DNA of 64,000 nt, from the NCBI GenBank assembly GCA_013399695.1, contig VXAU01000295.1:225103-289102 (forward strand). The letters are read 5' to 3'. The stretch is from Formicarius rufipectus (lineage: Eukaryota > Chordata > Aves > Passeriformes > Formicariidae). The translations under genes were made by a program, and so were the position numbers. Positions 26,401 through 41,400 of this stretch are shown here, piece by piece; the first letter of the stretch is position 1; every line of letters begins with the position of its first letter. The notes beneath the pieces were generated by a model. The model saw nothing but the letters and a program-made list of their open reading frames with translations, had not been told where the DNA came from and made no database searches.

Positions 26401-29400
26401 TTGTTCAGGAGCATGTTACCAGTTTGATTGGAGAAGATTCTTCCTGCTCTCACAAATACTCAGCTAGAGGTCTTTTTGGTGCAAGTTAGAAATTATGTGC
26501 AGTGGCCATTTGTGACTATATTCTTTGTCATATCTTACTAGAACCATTTTTAAAATGTGATTAATTTTTTTCTTTCTTATTCCTTGCCATTATTTAATTT
26601 TCTCTTGATTTGGTGAGCACTTCTTCAAAGTTTCATCTTCTGACTTGGTATCGGGGAAGTGCAATTTATTCAGAATAGAAGCACATTCTTTTTCTCAAAT
26701 ACATACTTAAACCTAAGTCAAGGGAGTGAGACCAGGCAGGTTCTACATGGGCATTTTTACAAAAAGAAGTTCATATTTCTGAATGAAACAGTTTCAGAAT
26801 GTTCAACTTCAAGTTGTAATTTAGTGTCCGTAAACATAACAGCTTAGCTTGCATTTATTTAGTGTCTTTAGGGAATTCAAAATATATATTTCAATTAGTT
26901 AGCAATATAACACTGCTTTATCCCAATCTTACCCTAGAAATCTGTAGCTAAAAGTATCGTTAAAATATATAAAAAAATACTATTGCTTACATGTCTCACA
27001 CCTTGTAAGTACTTTAAATAACTAAAAATACAAAGTGTTTTCCTTTTAAGGGATGTTGTGGAAATGATAGCAGATTACATTTCAATGCTATTTGTAAAAC
27101 TTAGATTGAAAAAGTAATCTTTCTTGTATGTGCAACTATTTACTGATTTAAACTACTGCTTTTTTAGCTCCCTTCTTCTCTTAATTTTTTCTAAACAAAA
27201 ATGTTTCCTTTTTCTGGAAAAGACCAATAAGCTTGTCTTCTGTTGGGCCTGTGAGAAGTAGTCCATGAACAACCAGTGTCCGCTGTTCACAGGGTGAAAA
27301 CCACTGTTAGTAACTTCAAAGCAACAGTCTCATGGATAGAGCACCATACCATGAGATGGGAAACTCAGTGCATAGATATTTTCTGCAGCTAAGGCATTTC
27401 CTAATTTCCAAATATCTCTGTTACAGGAAAATTGGAGAACATCATCAAAGCAGTCTGTTTAGATCTTGTAGAGGCCTTTCTTATTTCTCTGGTTCTATAT
27501 ATCGTAAATACATAGGTGTATCTTGGGTACTTCTTGTATGTGTGTTTGGTTTTTCCTATTACTGTCACTTCAGTTTAACTTCAGTCTGGTTTTGTTGTTT
27601 GTTTTGTGCTTTGTTTTTTTATTTCTTTTACTCCCAGAACGTGGACTCTGTGTGGCACTCCTGAGTACCTTGCACCAGAAGTTATACAAAGTAAAGGCCA
27701 TGGAAGAGCTGTGGATTGGTGGGCCCTAGGAATTCTTATATTTGAAATGTTGTCAGGGTAAGTGATAATTACTAACTCACAGCAATATTATGTGATACAA
27801 TAATACAGGATTCTCTGCTAGTTCTGTTTGCAGTATTTGGATTAGCAAATTTGGGCTAAATTTGTTATTGATACACTAGTTTAATTTCTGCCTTTGAAGA
27901 AAGGAATTGGGAAGCTGTACAAAAGAATAAATATCACTGTTGTTAAGAGAATGTTTTAGGGGTTATAGTTTGTTGGGTTTGTTTTTTGTTTTAGTTTTGG
28001 GTTTAGTTTGGGGTTTTTTTTGTTTTGTTTGGTTTGTTTTGTTTGGGTTTTTTTGTTTGTTTGTTTTTTGGGGTTTTTTGGTTTTTTTTTAAAGACTTTT
28101 TTTAAGAGCTCTTTTCCTTACATGTTTTGAAAATTCAGGTTTTGCAAAAATTTACATTTTTGTTCGTAAAATCCTTTATATTTGAAAGATAAAGAAGAGG
28201 ATTACTTAATTAATTTCTAGCACAGTGAAATAGTATTTGCAATGGGAGCTTTAGTCTGTCAAAATGCATAGTGGCGTGTCGGAAGGCTTTTATTAATACA
28301 ACTTACATTACTAATGAGCCCTGATTTTCTTTAAACCAAAAGAAAAAGAACAGGGAAAAGCTTTAAAGATCTATTTAAAATCAGTTTGCTTGAATGGTAC
28401 TTTTGATGTTTGGGAATTTGGTAGTCAGTGTTTCCAGAAGGTACAAGTTCTACCTGAAGAAAGAGTTTTTGGAATTAATATAATGACCTGTTTATGACTT
28501 TTTAGTATTAGTTATATAAAAGTAATTGTCTTAATTTGCTCTGCTTTCAAACCAGAAATACTGTTTTCAGTATAATAAATAAGTGATTTAGGGAGAATGT
28601 GAAATTCTGCTTACGTATTAGAGAAGGCATCTGCTTGTTTTTCCCTCTTTTTTTTTTTTTTNNNNNNNNNNNNNNNNNNNNNNNNNNNATTGTCTTGGTT
28701 GAGTTGTTTGAAGTTACTTGCAAGTAAGAGTGCGATTTTGAAAGCAATTGGCTTTGCCATGGTTGATGGTGCAGCAAGGCCTTCAAAGGTTCTGAAGAAA
28801 CAGTGTGTTTCATCAGTTTGATTTCATAGTTCATAGAACTTCATTTTGGTACCTAGTTCTATGTGCTCTATGCCTTCAGTCCCCGTGTGTGTGTCACGTT
28901 GCCTCTGTTGCCCTTTATTCTAGATCCGCAGTCCTGTAGAGTGATGGGAACAAAATGTCCTTGATTGAATTTACTCATCCTTTTGTCTAGGCAGTACTGT
29001 CAATAGAGAGTGTTTGGACAAGCTCATCAGAATGCCTGGTCAAGCAGTTTCCCGATGGATGGATGATCACTTCAGAGCTCTAATCCATTGCTGTGAAGTC
29101 CACCCAATAGCATCAAAACTTTATCCTAGGATAATATTGCTGCCCACTGCTTGCCTTCTTAAAGTTCTGGAGGATTGCATATACATTGACTTTGAATCTC
29201 AAGGCAGTCTGTAGACAGAAAAGCATAAAAATGTTTAATAGTTCTGGACTGACCTAGGCAGGCTTGGCTGTCAGGTCTAATACAAAGTCATTACTTACGT
29301 AGGCTCATCTGTGCAGAGACCAGGCTTCTTCACCTTCTAACTGTCACTCTCTGTAAGGTAAGCAGCCCAAGCTGGTCCAGAGAAATCCTTCTCAGAGGGG

Positions 29401-32400
29401 ATGAAAGGAAGAAGTGATCCCCAGCAGGCTTGTTGCCACTAATCCTAGTTCTAGACAGCAGGAAGACTGTAGGTAAAAGTCTGGTGCTGTAACATGAGCA
29501 CAGGTGCTGCAGTCACCCAGCTTGTAGTTTGAGTGATTCACCTTCTTGACACAAACTTCGGTGGGACCACTCTCTGGTCTGTGTGGTCTCAGTGCAAGTG
29601 GATATTGGGCCTTTTTTCTTTGTGTGTCTTACAGAAATGTTGATAGTATTCTCTTTACTAAAGCAGTAATAGGAAGTTCCTATTTTACAAAGTTAACATA
29701 CTGACTCCAGGTGCTAAACAAGATCTCATTTCTGGAGGCAGACCTTGAGACTGCAGGGTGCTGAAGTATGCATATATGCTCTATATTCTACTGAATTATG
29801 ACTGGTATATAGGCTTCATGAAAAAGGGAGCAGCTGCTGTCGTTTCTGTGTAGGCTCTTCTGTGTCATGACTCCGTCTGGCTCAAGGGATGAGGCCTGGA
29901 TTCCAGTGGCAGGGAGGGGCAGCTTAATTGGAACAGTTTGGCTTTAGAGACTTTTAACTAATAGATATAAATTACACTTTTCTGAAAGGCAGTTGAGGTC
30001 TTAAAAAGGCTGATTGACAGAGCAGCTGTCTGCTGCGTGTGATTTTTCTCATGGTCCTTACTAGAGTATTTGTGTAGACGTGCTCTTTATAATTGAATGC
30101 TGCTTTGGGTGGGGACTGCATCCAACGCTTAAAAATAGAAAGCAGTGTTCAGTCATTAGAGACTCCATGCAAGCATATTTCTTTGGGGTGTTTTTGTTTG
30201 GAGGTTTGGTTTGGGGGTTTTTTGTGGGGTTTTTGTTTGTAGTTGTTTTGGTTTTTTTGGGGGGTTTTTTTGGGTTTTTTTGGTTTTTTTTTTCATTTTG
30301 GGTTTGGGTTTTTTTGAGGTGGGAAGTGTAGGTTGATAGATACTACCTAGGAGGGGTTCTTTTAGGGGATAAAGCAGGGAATCGATTGTGGCTTGTTCGT
30401 GTTCCTTTTAGGCAGCAGGTAGGTTGTCACATAGGATAGATGCTTTTGGTGTTACATCAGCTGTTTGCTGTTGTTGACAATAGTATTTTAAAACATTTTT
30501 CCTCACCAAATCAAGATGGAACTTGATATTTATCAAGGCTTTTAATGCATAAACATTTCTATGTAACTTTATCCTTTGAAATTCAAGAAGTTTTAAGAAA
30601 TACAAAAACTTTTTGAAGGTGAACAAAACCTGACTTCAAGACTGAGTTACTGTCTGCAAGTAAATGGACTTAAGACATTTGGTAGTTATTTGCTGAAATT
30701 AGTCTCTCTGAAGCCCAAAAGCAATTGAAAATAATGGGTAGATGTTTGTGTAAGGAAATGGTCTCTCTGAAAACAAACAAACCTACACTTTCCTGTTCTA
30801 TGGTGTCTTATTTCCCTATCTTAATCTCTGGAGACTAATGGAATTCTAGTTCTGCACAAACTAAATTTAAGACAAGGTCCCATTTAAGTTTAAGGTAGTA
30901 AAATATAGGAAAGAGAAAGATCAGGGAGTACTAAGATTGAGAAGAATCTTTAGAGAACGCAACTTTGTAGAGTTAATCTAAACAAACTAAACAAACTGTC
31001 AGTACAAAGAGCTGGAAGATCTGTTTATTTTGAGTAAATGAGTTCTGTTACAATCTAACACAGAGGAAGATATACTTGTTTTTTAACATACTAGGTAATA
31101 ATTGTACTGTCATCAGATATGTAGCTGAGTTTTGGTGGTTAATGAGAGCTTTGTGTGTTTTGGGTGGTTTTTTTTGTTTTTGTTGGGGTTTTTTTGCATT
31201 GGTGGTCATATGTGATGTGCTGGTCTGTCATTTTAGGTGGTAATGGTTCTTGTCTGCAGTTTCATATTCTCAGACCTGTGTGTTTTCATTTGAGGTTTTA
31301 CAATTTCTGTTCTTCAGACTTTCTGTTATCTTTGAGACTAATGTCAGTACCATTGTTATGTATCAGTCAACAAAAGGAATGGTTTGCAGATGTTGTCCCA
31401 TTTACAGTGATACTGCTATTTATAATATAGCTTCTTTTCAGTTGGTAGGAAAAAAGGCAGCTGTTTGCATTTGTGTTGTGTTGTGAAGACAGTCTAAAGC
31501 TCAGGGGCTTTTTTTGTTGATTTATTAGGTAGCTTCCAGCACAGTACTTGTGTTGTTTTGTCTAAAAACTGTGCTGTGTTGAAGATAGACATTTACAAGA
31601 AAAGTAAAAATCAAGTTACTTGGTTTGTCCCTAAGAAACTTATGTAATCTTTCAGAGCAGTTCTCATTTTGTATACAGTTCAAATACACTGTGACCAACA
31701 CTGCCATGAAATTATTGTATAGCCAAGGGTGATTTAAGTTTCTCCCAGTAGCTCTAGACACAGTAATTTTGAATTTTCAAAGTGGAAAAGCAAAGAGCAA
31801 TAAACATGTAAATATATAAAAAATTACACTATTTATTCTTCTTGATTTCACACCTCAGTAGTGTACAGTAATCTGCTTACTGCAGCTGGCACTTTTCTAA
31901 TACATAGTCACAAAGTCTCATTCTGATAGCTTTATACATTTATAGATCGTACTATGTAATAACAAATAGAAAATTGAATGTACTGTTTGTTTTTGCTGTT
32001 GAAAATATGAAGGATGTTAATATTGCCTCATTGAAAAAGAAACTTTGATAGTTTCTCTGGTTTAGGAAAATTTTGTTTATGTTGAATACCTATCACATTT
32101 TCCTGTTCTTTGCTGTCAAAGCAGGAATTTTTAATAACCCAAGTATTCTTCCTGAGATTCTTCTATTTTCTGGCTACCTAGAAAGTAAATTTTCATAATG
32201 AAATTACTGTGGCTTTCAGAACACCTCCAAGAAATGTTCTTTAGTCTTTCCTTAACCAGATAGTTCAAAGCACTAAAATACATGACAAAACTATTTTTTT
32301 TTGGTTTTTTGCTATGTGCTAACAGACATCTTTACTTAATTATTCTGATAGAATTTGATTTTGTCCATGGCCAAATGTTACCGTATTTTCAAAGGAAGTG

Positions 32401-35400
32401 CTAATCCGCTTGACCATCAGCTGAATAATGAAGAAATTAGTACTTCTGAAAATATAATCTATAGTTCTTGTTGAGGAATAATCTAGTTAGAGTACTATAA
32501 ATTAAAGAAAGCAGATGAAATGAAAAAACTGTTTTCACCCTTATTTGTGCTACCAGTGATTTCCAAAGCCACCAGCACTGTGTTTGTGTGTATACACACA
32601 CAGTTAAATTCTCCTAGAAAGTGATTATAAAATGTTAGGGAGATGCAAAAATATTTTAAACATTGAAGTGTAATAGTGGATCAGAGTTATTAATACAGTT
32701 GATACCCATACTCTGTTGGGGTTTTTTTGGGTTTTTTGTTTGGTTGGTTGGTTGGTTTGGTTTTTTATTTTTTTTTTAGGAATTTTGAGACAGAAACATA
32801 GTAAGAGGGATGCTTCATCATTTCTGAAAGGCAAAAGAGGACTGTTATTAGTGAATGAGTGGTTACATGTTCCATTCCCTTAGGAGGTTTCTTATGCTAA
32901 CTTTTAAAAACATGACTAACACTCAGAAACCTGTTGGCCCATTGCTGAGCTGCCTACACTGTCTGTATTGTCGCACCCTCATGTGCTCTGAGCCTCTTGC
33001 ATTGATTAGGGTAATGTACTGCACTAGTAAAGCACAGCAGAAAACTCTCAATTCTTGCTGTAGCTGTACAAGAAGCAGTTTCTGTTAGCTCATAACTTCA
33101 TGAAGAATTTTGTATTAATTGCATCTTGATTTAATGATCATCATGGGGAAGATTATGAAATGAGTACTTTACCTGTCCCACACAGCAAGACAGCTACATT
33201 TTGAAAGTTCTGAACAGTTTATCTCTTTCAAAAACCTTATCTAGCAAAAGATATACTTGAATTCAAGAAGTATAGTAAGTAACTGATCTGGACAGTGTAT
33301 TTATGTGAGTCCTTTAACATTTTCAACAGAAACTGGTAGATAAGGATGTGCCTGCAGTTACAGGACAAGACCAAAAATGGTAGTGCTCTTTTGGAAACTA
33401 TACCCCTGGTTTTTACAGATAAAGGCAAAGCATTTTTTTTACCTCTAACAGTGAAATTTGTTTGATAAATTGTTTTTTTAATATAACTTTTTCCATTTTT
33501 CTTTTCTGTTGTAATATTTATATTTTAATTCTGCATTCAATATGTTGTGTACAAAAATGTTTGCAGTTTTGCAATGGCAGCCTTAAGTTTTCTAACTTCT
33601 AAAAATTTTCTGTGTTAAAATAGGTTTCCTCCGTTTTTTGATGACAATCCATTTGGTATATATCAGAAGATTCTTGCTGGCAAAATAGATTTCCCAAGGC
33701 ATTTGGATTTATATGTAAAGTAAGTCCATGACTACCAACACGATCTTTTATGTTCTAAACACCTCCCAAGAACAGTTTCCAAAACATCTTCTTAGAAGAC
33801 AAGATACCAGATTCTAATTTTCTGAAACACCATGTTGGAAAGTATTTTTATATTACACTTACACTTGCAGTCCAGATAAACTTCTATTATATGGTAGACT
33901 TCAAGCTGGTGATACGATTGTATGACAGTATCTGACTTTTCTGCATGTTCTGGGATATTAAATGCTTTTCTACCTTGTACAAAGTTCATTCGTGGCAGGT
34001 CCCTGTAAGAAAATAAAGAGGAGAAAGATGAGATAATTAGACCAGAGGAAGTGCAATTTTAAAGCTGAAGTTTCTCCTCAGAACCAGAAGAAATTGAGTG
34101 AATGGGGGCAGGAAGTTTTCCTTACATTCCTAGGTGAACCATTCATAGTGTTTTGATGGTGACTTTAGAGAGGCATTTGCTTAGCTTTCACCATCAGGTG
34201 AATAGATAAAATATGGTATGGTAAATCTAATGAATTCTGTCCACCTGACTTTCTCTGAACTTCTATGAATTCTATTGCAAAAATAATCATTTGACAAGGT
34301 GTTTTTTTTTTAAGGTTCCATTGAATCATCAGGTGCACTGAATCAAGCATGTCTGTGTCACCTTAGACTCGTCAGTGTCTCATATTTATAAGTTTTCCCA
34401 TACTATCTCTATGCTGTTTCCAGTTTAGTGTTATCTCATTGGTTGTGCTTCCTAACCCAGTTGGTCTTGGAAAGAAAACTGAGTATCTTGCGTTAAAGTG
34501 TAAGAGTGTGACCAGAAGATGAATACATCAAATTAGGTTATCATCACTTGGAACTTTTCTAACATGGTGAAAGTAGAAGTAGACACACTGTTAGCTTCTG
34601 TTTGGGCTCAACATTCACAGACCAACACTGATTTCTACCATCCAGTAGATGCCCAATCATATGTAGTTTTCTAGTTATGATAGTAAGCATACATATGCAG
34701 GTTGTGCTCTTCAGTCTAGACATCACTGCCAATTAATTGTCGGTTACATTAATCAAAACAGTTGTTGATGCACTTCTTTCACAGCTTTTTGTTTCAACTT
34801 AATGGATATTTTTTCTGTGAGAGCTAGTGTCATATTTAGTAACAACACAATATCACTGTGCAAGCTCAACCCTTAACTGTTCTATAATTACTTTTTGAAG
34901 CAAGCAAAGAGTGATATCCATGAAATGTTTTCTGAACATACATAACAATTTCCTATTCCTGTATCTTTGGCCATAAACCCTGTGAATCAGTTTTTGGGTT
35001 TCTGGATTTCTTTTCAGTTCTCCTTAAGTTGTAAAGTATGCTTATAATCATTCTTGTAGCCTCTTCCTATAAGGAATGGTCTTCTCTGTGAAGAACTAGA
35101 AAGAGAAACTTCTGCAAAGGTGACTGTAAAAGGAGTGGGTCACATGATTTAATATAAGCCAAACATTGATTGTCTGGAATGATCATGAAAGTTTTAAGAA
35201 TTGCTTTCTGTATGAACTTTTTTATTCTTTTATCTGACAACTGAATATTTTTCCAGTTGAATTTTAAAATTGTATTCCTGCCAAATACGACAGCTTTTCA
35301 AACAGCCCCAGCACATTCGCTCTCAGTTCATATATTCTTTATGCATACGCTTTTGTGATTTCAAGGACAGGTGATACAATACTGTTTTGATTTTGGGGTA

Positions 35401-38400
35401 GTGAGTGTTACAGATAGGGATGGAGAGGGGCAAATGGGTCATGATTATGTTTTCATTCTCTGCAATAAATAAATAATGACAACAGCCTTATTTACCGAAA
35501 AGTTAAAAATGCAAATGAGCCATACTCGTTAGATCCCCAGTGTTGCATACAGTATGTCATTTCTCAGGTCTGTTTGAGATTATAAGAATGATTAAACTTT
35601 TCTTCTTGCCTGTCATTAGTACTTTATGCAATTAGACCAGAATGCCATTTTTCTAAAATTAAATAGCAAAATAATCTTTGAGATAAAAGGCAACTGTTTG
35701 TGGAAATATGAAGCCATATTTTTCTCTCAACTCATCAAGCTAATTCTATAGATTATGATACTCATGTTTGATTTATATTGTAGTTGTTTGGTGCTTAATA
35801 TTTACATTATTTTCCTATTAAAATGGAAGTTTTATGTCTTTATACTTTTAAAATGTTGATTTAGCTTTATGTAGAACTGTTTACTGAATCTCAGGGGATA
35901 CTTTTCATTTTTAGTGAAATTATAGTTTATAGATGTTATTAGCCTTAAGCAGATGAGTAGCTCTTCCATGGGTTCTCTGAGTATTTAGCATATAGTTGAG
36001 GGTGCAGCTTTATCTGCTTTTCTTATGTATATTAGTATTATGTTCTAATAAGCAGGTTTGAGATTCATTTTGACATTTGGAACGCCCAGCAAATTACAAA
36101 AATACAAGGAAAGAAATGGTTCTACCTGGCAAGGGGCAGCGGAGGAGATAAAGTTTTTTTTCACTTTGTTTCTTGAAAGAGTCTGAAAGGAACTTGCAAG
36201 AACTCTGTATGTTCCTTTGAAAACAGGTTGTTTTATTTTGTCATTTCCTTGTACATGTTCTCAAATATGAAGAAATGAATGGGTCAAAGAGAATTGTGTC
36301 TATGATCTATAACAGTTGTATGACAGTCAAATATAAGTTACTTCTGTTTAACAGAGAACATATTTTCTTTATTTCAGAGACCTTATTAAGAAGCTGCTTG
36401 TGGTTGACAGAACAAGACGACTAGGAAATATGAAGGTCAGTGTAAAATGTCAGGTGTAGCACAACAAGGTTGAAAGAACTGTAGGAAATATATAGAACAG
36501 GTCTTCTATAGCTTTTGTTTTTATAAGCATGAAACAGTTACATTTTCTCACACTTCACTTATGTAATCCAAAATGCAAAGTTTAATCTGTGTATTTCTGT
36601 TTTTCTCAAAATCATACTTCTATTTAGATTAATGCTGTCCTTCATGGTAACTTCCATTCCTCCTCACCACCCCGACCCCCTTCATTACTTTGAAAACTTA
36701 GATTAGACTAGAAACATAGTACTAAGTTCTGTAGTACAGAGAGTCAACTCATTTGATTCATTGGAGTTGTTAATCTCGGAAGGAGCACTATTCAGATCTG
36801 AAGTTTAAAAATTATTTTCGAGGGCATAAGGGTTGTTGTAGTACCATGATGTTTGGTCATTGTCTTGGTAGGGCTGATTAAGCACAGTCAAGCAGTCTTT
36901 GACCAGGAAGAGTTATTCATCCTAATCTGAACACACTTCTGAAGGTAGTAGTTTACTAGTCAAAACTATGATCGCATATAGCATTCCAGCCTACCTCAGA
37001 AAAACACCTGTATCCAGGATATGTCAAGAAGGAACACAGAGCAATCCTCTGAATTCTCCGAGCTGTCCTGCTGTGGTACTGCTTATAATGCCAAGATGAT
37101 GAGAGCTGATGGATTGTTTGATGATGAAAGCTTGTATGATTCTGCAGTTGTGCAGTAGCAGTGGTTGGTAGTTCAGTGAGAAGTTAACTGCATGTGAATT
37201 AACTCAGTACTTTTAACAGGCTAGCCAGAACGGCACACAAACTCAGGTAGGTTAATTTGCCCTTCTGGTAGAGTAAATCCATTGGCTTGCTCTTGCTGTT
37301 ACAGTGTGGCAGATACCCAAATTAGCTAGTATAGTCTTCTATTTCTTTAGAGACAGCTAACATTTTTATTTCTCTAGCCAGGGTGGGTTTGCTTTTTTTC
37401 CCAAAGCAGATTGAATGGTGCATGTGGGTGAAGGTAGAAGATGCACAATCATTCAGGGTTATTTTTTAACACGTTGATATAAGTAAAATGCTATAACCAG
37501 CTGACCACGGTTTTCCTTCAGAGTTTTTTGTGGCACAAAGTTAGATTGGTAAGAAAAGCCAGGAAATAATGTTTTTCTTATCATTCAGAATCCTTTGCAG
37601 TGTTTTACAGGGGTATAGGCAGGGGGGTTTCATAAGTTGAAAATTTAAAAACTGATTGACCAGTGAAAACTTTTATCTTTTGACAGTTTTGAAAGAAAAC
37701 AAAAATAAACTTTGATTTATTCAAACATAGTTTTTTTTTTTTTTTAAATGTGTTTGGCTGTCTCTCTTGTTGGTTTTGGTGTTTTTTTAGCATGTGGTTG
37801 CTTAGGTTTATTTTGGGGCGTTCCCCTACAATTGACTAAAATGTCAAAGCCAAAACCAGTTCTAATTAAAAGGAGGTTTTGGGGTGGGAGCACTAGGTCA
37901 GACTTCTGTCTGATCCTTTTCCATGATTGTAATTGTTTTAAAAAGATGTAAATTCCACTGGACGTTTTTTGGTGAGATCTGCTTTTGAGGGAGCTAGGTG
38001 ATACATTGTTCTCCTTGTTGCTTCCCTGGATACAAACATGGATAGTCCTACTCCACATAAATCTGAAAAACAATGTGTGATATGCTTCATTTTATAGAGT
38101 TACTTGAGGCTTGTGATCAGACCTAAAACAGAGAACCAGCTGTTTTTCCCTGGTGCTTAGTGCCTTGAGAATGAGTCTGTTTGAAACAAGCTTAATCATG
38201 AAAAAAGAAAAATGTTCTTTATGTACTTAATTAAAACAGGCAGCTCAGAGAGAATAATCACTGCAAGGCAAATACACCTTTAACTGTATATCTAAAATGA
38301 AAACAAATGTTTTAATATATTTACTTTTGTAGCAGTGCTGAGAATTTTTTGCTGTCAGGACTAACCAACTGTAATATTTGAGAAATCTATGTGCTTCCCA

Positions 38401-41400
38401 GACATTATTTTTATTTAAGACACTCTACTGTCAGTTACTTTTTTTATTAGTGTAAGAATTAGAAAATATATCTGAATAAAAACCATTGTCTGAAATGTTG
38501 GAGAAAGCACAAGTGAATAAAAATGGTAGTGAATGGCTTTGTGCATACTTTAAAGTGTGTTCTTGATCTCCATTGTGTCAGAAGAATGCTGCTGCTAAAA
38601 AAAAAAAAAAGAAATTATTTGTCTTATTGCTGGAACTCAGGATCTGCTAGGGAATTAACACTATGAATGTATCCTGTAAATCTTTTAATGACTATCATCT
38701 GAAAAAAGAAAAAATTTTAGACTGTTAGTCTCCTTTGGTACCCCAGTTCTTATGATGAAATACATGGTTTGCCATACATATAACTTACAGAGTAGTTATT
38801 TTGATTTTTTTTTTTCTTTAAAGAATGGGGCAGATGATGTGAAGAGACATCGATGGTTCAGGTCAATAGATTGGGATGCTGTACCTCAAAGGAGACTAAA
38901 GGTATATTCTGCAAAATACTGTATAGGACATCACAAGGAGAAGTCATTGTTCATTTAAGCTGATCTGTTGAAGGTTTGTTGGCTGTTGCATCTGTGTGTT
39001 TGTGAGTATATGACTACGTGTCTATATGCACACTTCACTAATCAAATGCATATTTGCCCTTTTACAATGCAGAATTGATTGTATGAATGTCTATTTGCAT
39101 TTTTGTCTATATAGAAAATGTCTGAAAGAAAAAATTCATGCATTGGTTTGCTCAAGTGCATTAATTAATACAACATTTAGTTTTTGGTTTTAGAGTTTTG
39201 TAATTACTTGTAATTGTTTTTTTAGTAATTACTTGTAGTTGTGTTTTTTTTTTTTCCCCTTCATTTTTTCCTTGCCCTTATATTTAAGGAAGTATTTCAC
39301 TCTGGGCTTTAAGTTTTTGTGCCAAGTTCAATTCAGGTAAATGCTTTAACAAAATGTAAAGCATATGGGAGTAGAAGGAATAGAGAAGGTGAAATAGAAG
39401 GATTTATGAATGTAATTCTAACATACTCTTTAATAGCCCTGTATTCTAGTATTGAATGAGGGCAGATGTTTGCAAAAGCTATCAACATTGCAAAATGCTT
39501 TTTAAAGTCCTTTGGAAGTAAAACTTCCTTGTTTCTTTCCTTCCCCAGAGTTACAATCTGTACGATTTCTTACGGGTGATTTTCTGTAGCAGAGGTTGCC
39601 ATCTGCAGTCAAATAGTACTGATTAAATGTTGTTTGTTGTTGGTGGTTTTTTGTTGTTTGTTTTTGTTTTTTGCATTAGTTTCTTACACTTAATTTCTGC
39701 TTACGTACCTTAAATTGAAGTCTTGCAAAAAAAAGATTAAAATGTTCTTGATGTATTTCTGTGAACAGCATCCTAATACAAAGCTGTAGGTGACTTTTTT
39801 TCTTCAAAACAATTAAGTTTACATTGTTTTGACTATGTGGATTTGTCTTATCATCACTACAGCCAGTTGTTGTTTTATGCAGCTGTGCTCTAAGGAAGCC
39901 ACATTTTTCAAATTATGTACTGAAAATTCTATTCACCAAAATTTGCAAAGAACACAAACTGGATGATGGCCTGCTTTAGAAGTATTTAAATTGAAGTTTC
40001 TGCAAATCTAGTGTATTGCCAAATCGATAACAAATATTAAAAACTGATTGTTAGATGTACAATCAAATGACTTGGGTCCAATCATCCTTTGTATGGCAAT
40101 TTTATTTAAAAAATAAATTTAAAAAATCACTGTAACATTCAGATTATTATGAATACAAAACTTATTTCTTCATCTTTGAGATGGTTACATTAAGTTCTTA
40201 AAAGACAAGGTACTGTTTCACTAAACTTCAGAGCAGGGCTGTGAATTTGGTCAGAATTTTACTGGGTGATTTCTAGAAGCAGCTGTATTCTTCAGAACTC
40301 ATTTTCACTATCTCACTGTATTCCATACTGATGAAGAGATTGAAAATATGAAATAATGCACACCATACTGCATTTTGCTTGTGAAAAGTGTGAATTTGCT
40401 TATTTTACAAATGACTCATTGGTTCATGGTCCTAGTAAGATTTGAAGTATCAGTATCATTTAAATAATACTACTGGCTGAAAGAGAGACAGTAATGTCTT
40501 TAGTCATCCTTTCTCCCTTTTCCTTGGTTTCCTCTTCCTGTGTGTCACTTCACAAAACTGTTTTTCCTGTCAAAATGCCTGAAGTGGGGTGGTACTAGGC
40601 ATTGCCCACAGTGGACCAGACAATTCCCTGGAATAGAGCAGATACTGCACATTTTCTTAAGCATCTGAGCAGTGTACTGAGACTGCCAGGTGCAAAAGTA
40701 GGACTGTTCTCTCAGAGACCCATGCTTTCCCATTGCAAACCTGCTAATGATGACATTTTGAGAAGCTCAAAATATCAGATAAGATCTCACGAGTTAGTGG
40801 AAGCCAGACTTTTATCTTTTCGAGGAGATGCAAAATAATATTTTGCTGTACTTTATAGTTCTGTCTGTGGTATGACTTTCATTACCCAGTTTGATGATCA
40901 TCTGTGAGGTTTTCTCATTGTGAAGTGTTCTGTTGGACTCATGGTGATAGTTAAGCTCTCAGTTTCTGAGAAGAGGATAGAGAGATGAATATCCTGTGAG
41001 AACAGAAAAGGGGTTTGCTTTTAACCTCTGCAACTATAATGGCATGTTCCAGACAGGAGCTTTATCTCATAGCCTGTGGCCAGAAGAGTAAAACAGTCTT
41101 GATGCTAGATATAAGACAAGGAAAGTCTACAAGTACTGTGAAACTGGTGGGGAATACGAGAAATCGAAAAGATCTTCTGAAGAGAGAAATAGCAAACAGA
41201 TACTTCTCTTGGCACATTCAGGTTTCATTAAAAAAAGATGCATTGGAGTTAAGCTACTCTTACAGCCATCCTTGTGAAATTAGTTACTATGCAGCAATTT
41301 CTTTACCTGCTTGAATTTATTGCTAGGTTGGGAAAAAGCATAGTAGGTAGTGTGAGACATGCAGAAGTTAGTAATTTCAACCTCCTTATAAGAAAGCAAT

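Larger units (their letters stand above)
21571..27637 (+). other. PRKX: PRKX intron 3
   Basis: A 6067-base intron with gtaagt donor and ctcccag acceptor. It contains a perfect 9-bp-stem hairpin at 22837-22860, a 95-codon antisense open frame at 23253-23540 without a known match, a long T/G tract at 23868-24002, a poly-T run at 25156-25176 and an antisense CR1 fragment at 25787-26337. The rest is plain AT-rich sequence. Confidence 0.93.
27758..33623 (+). other. PRKX: PRKX intron 4
   Basis: A 5866-base intron with gtaagt donor and an acceptor ending aaaatag. It carries four T/G tracts (27968-28090, 30182-30320, 31157-31196, 32715-32780) and a 27-base N run at 28662-28688 directly after a poly-T run. 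The section 28900-30000 is somewhat less AT-rich but shows no exon-like frame. Confidence 0.93.

Noticed and set aside
27968..28090. Telomere-like TTTGGG/TTGGGG interstitial repeats
   Set aside because: Units are irregular and vertebrate telomeres are TTAGGG; A is nearly absent.
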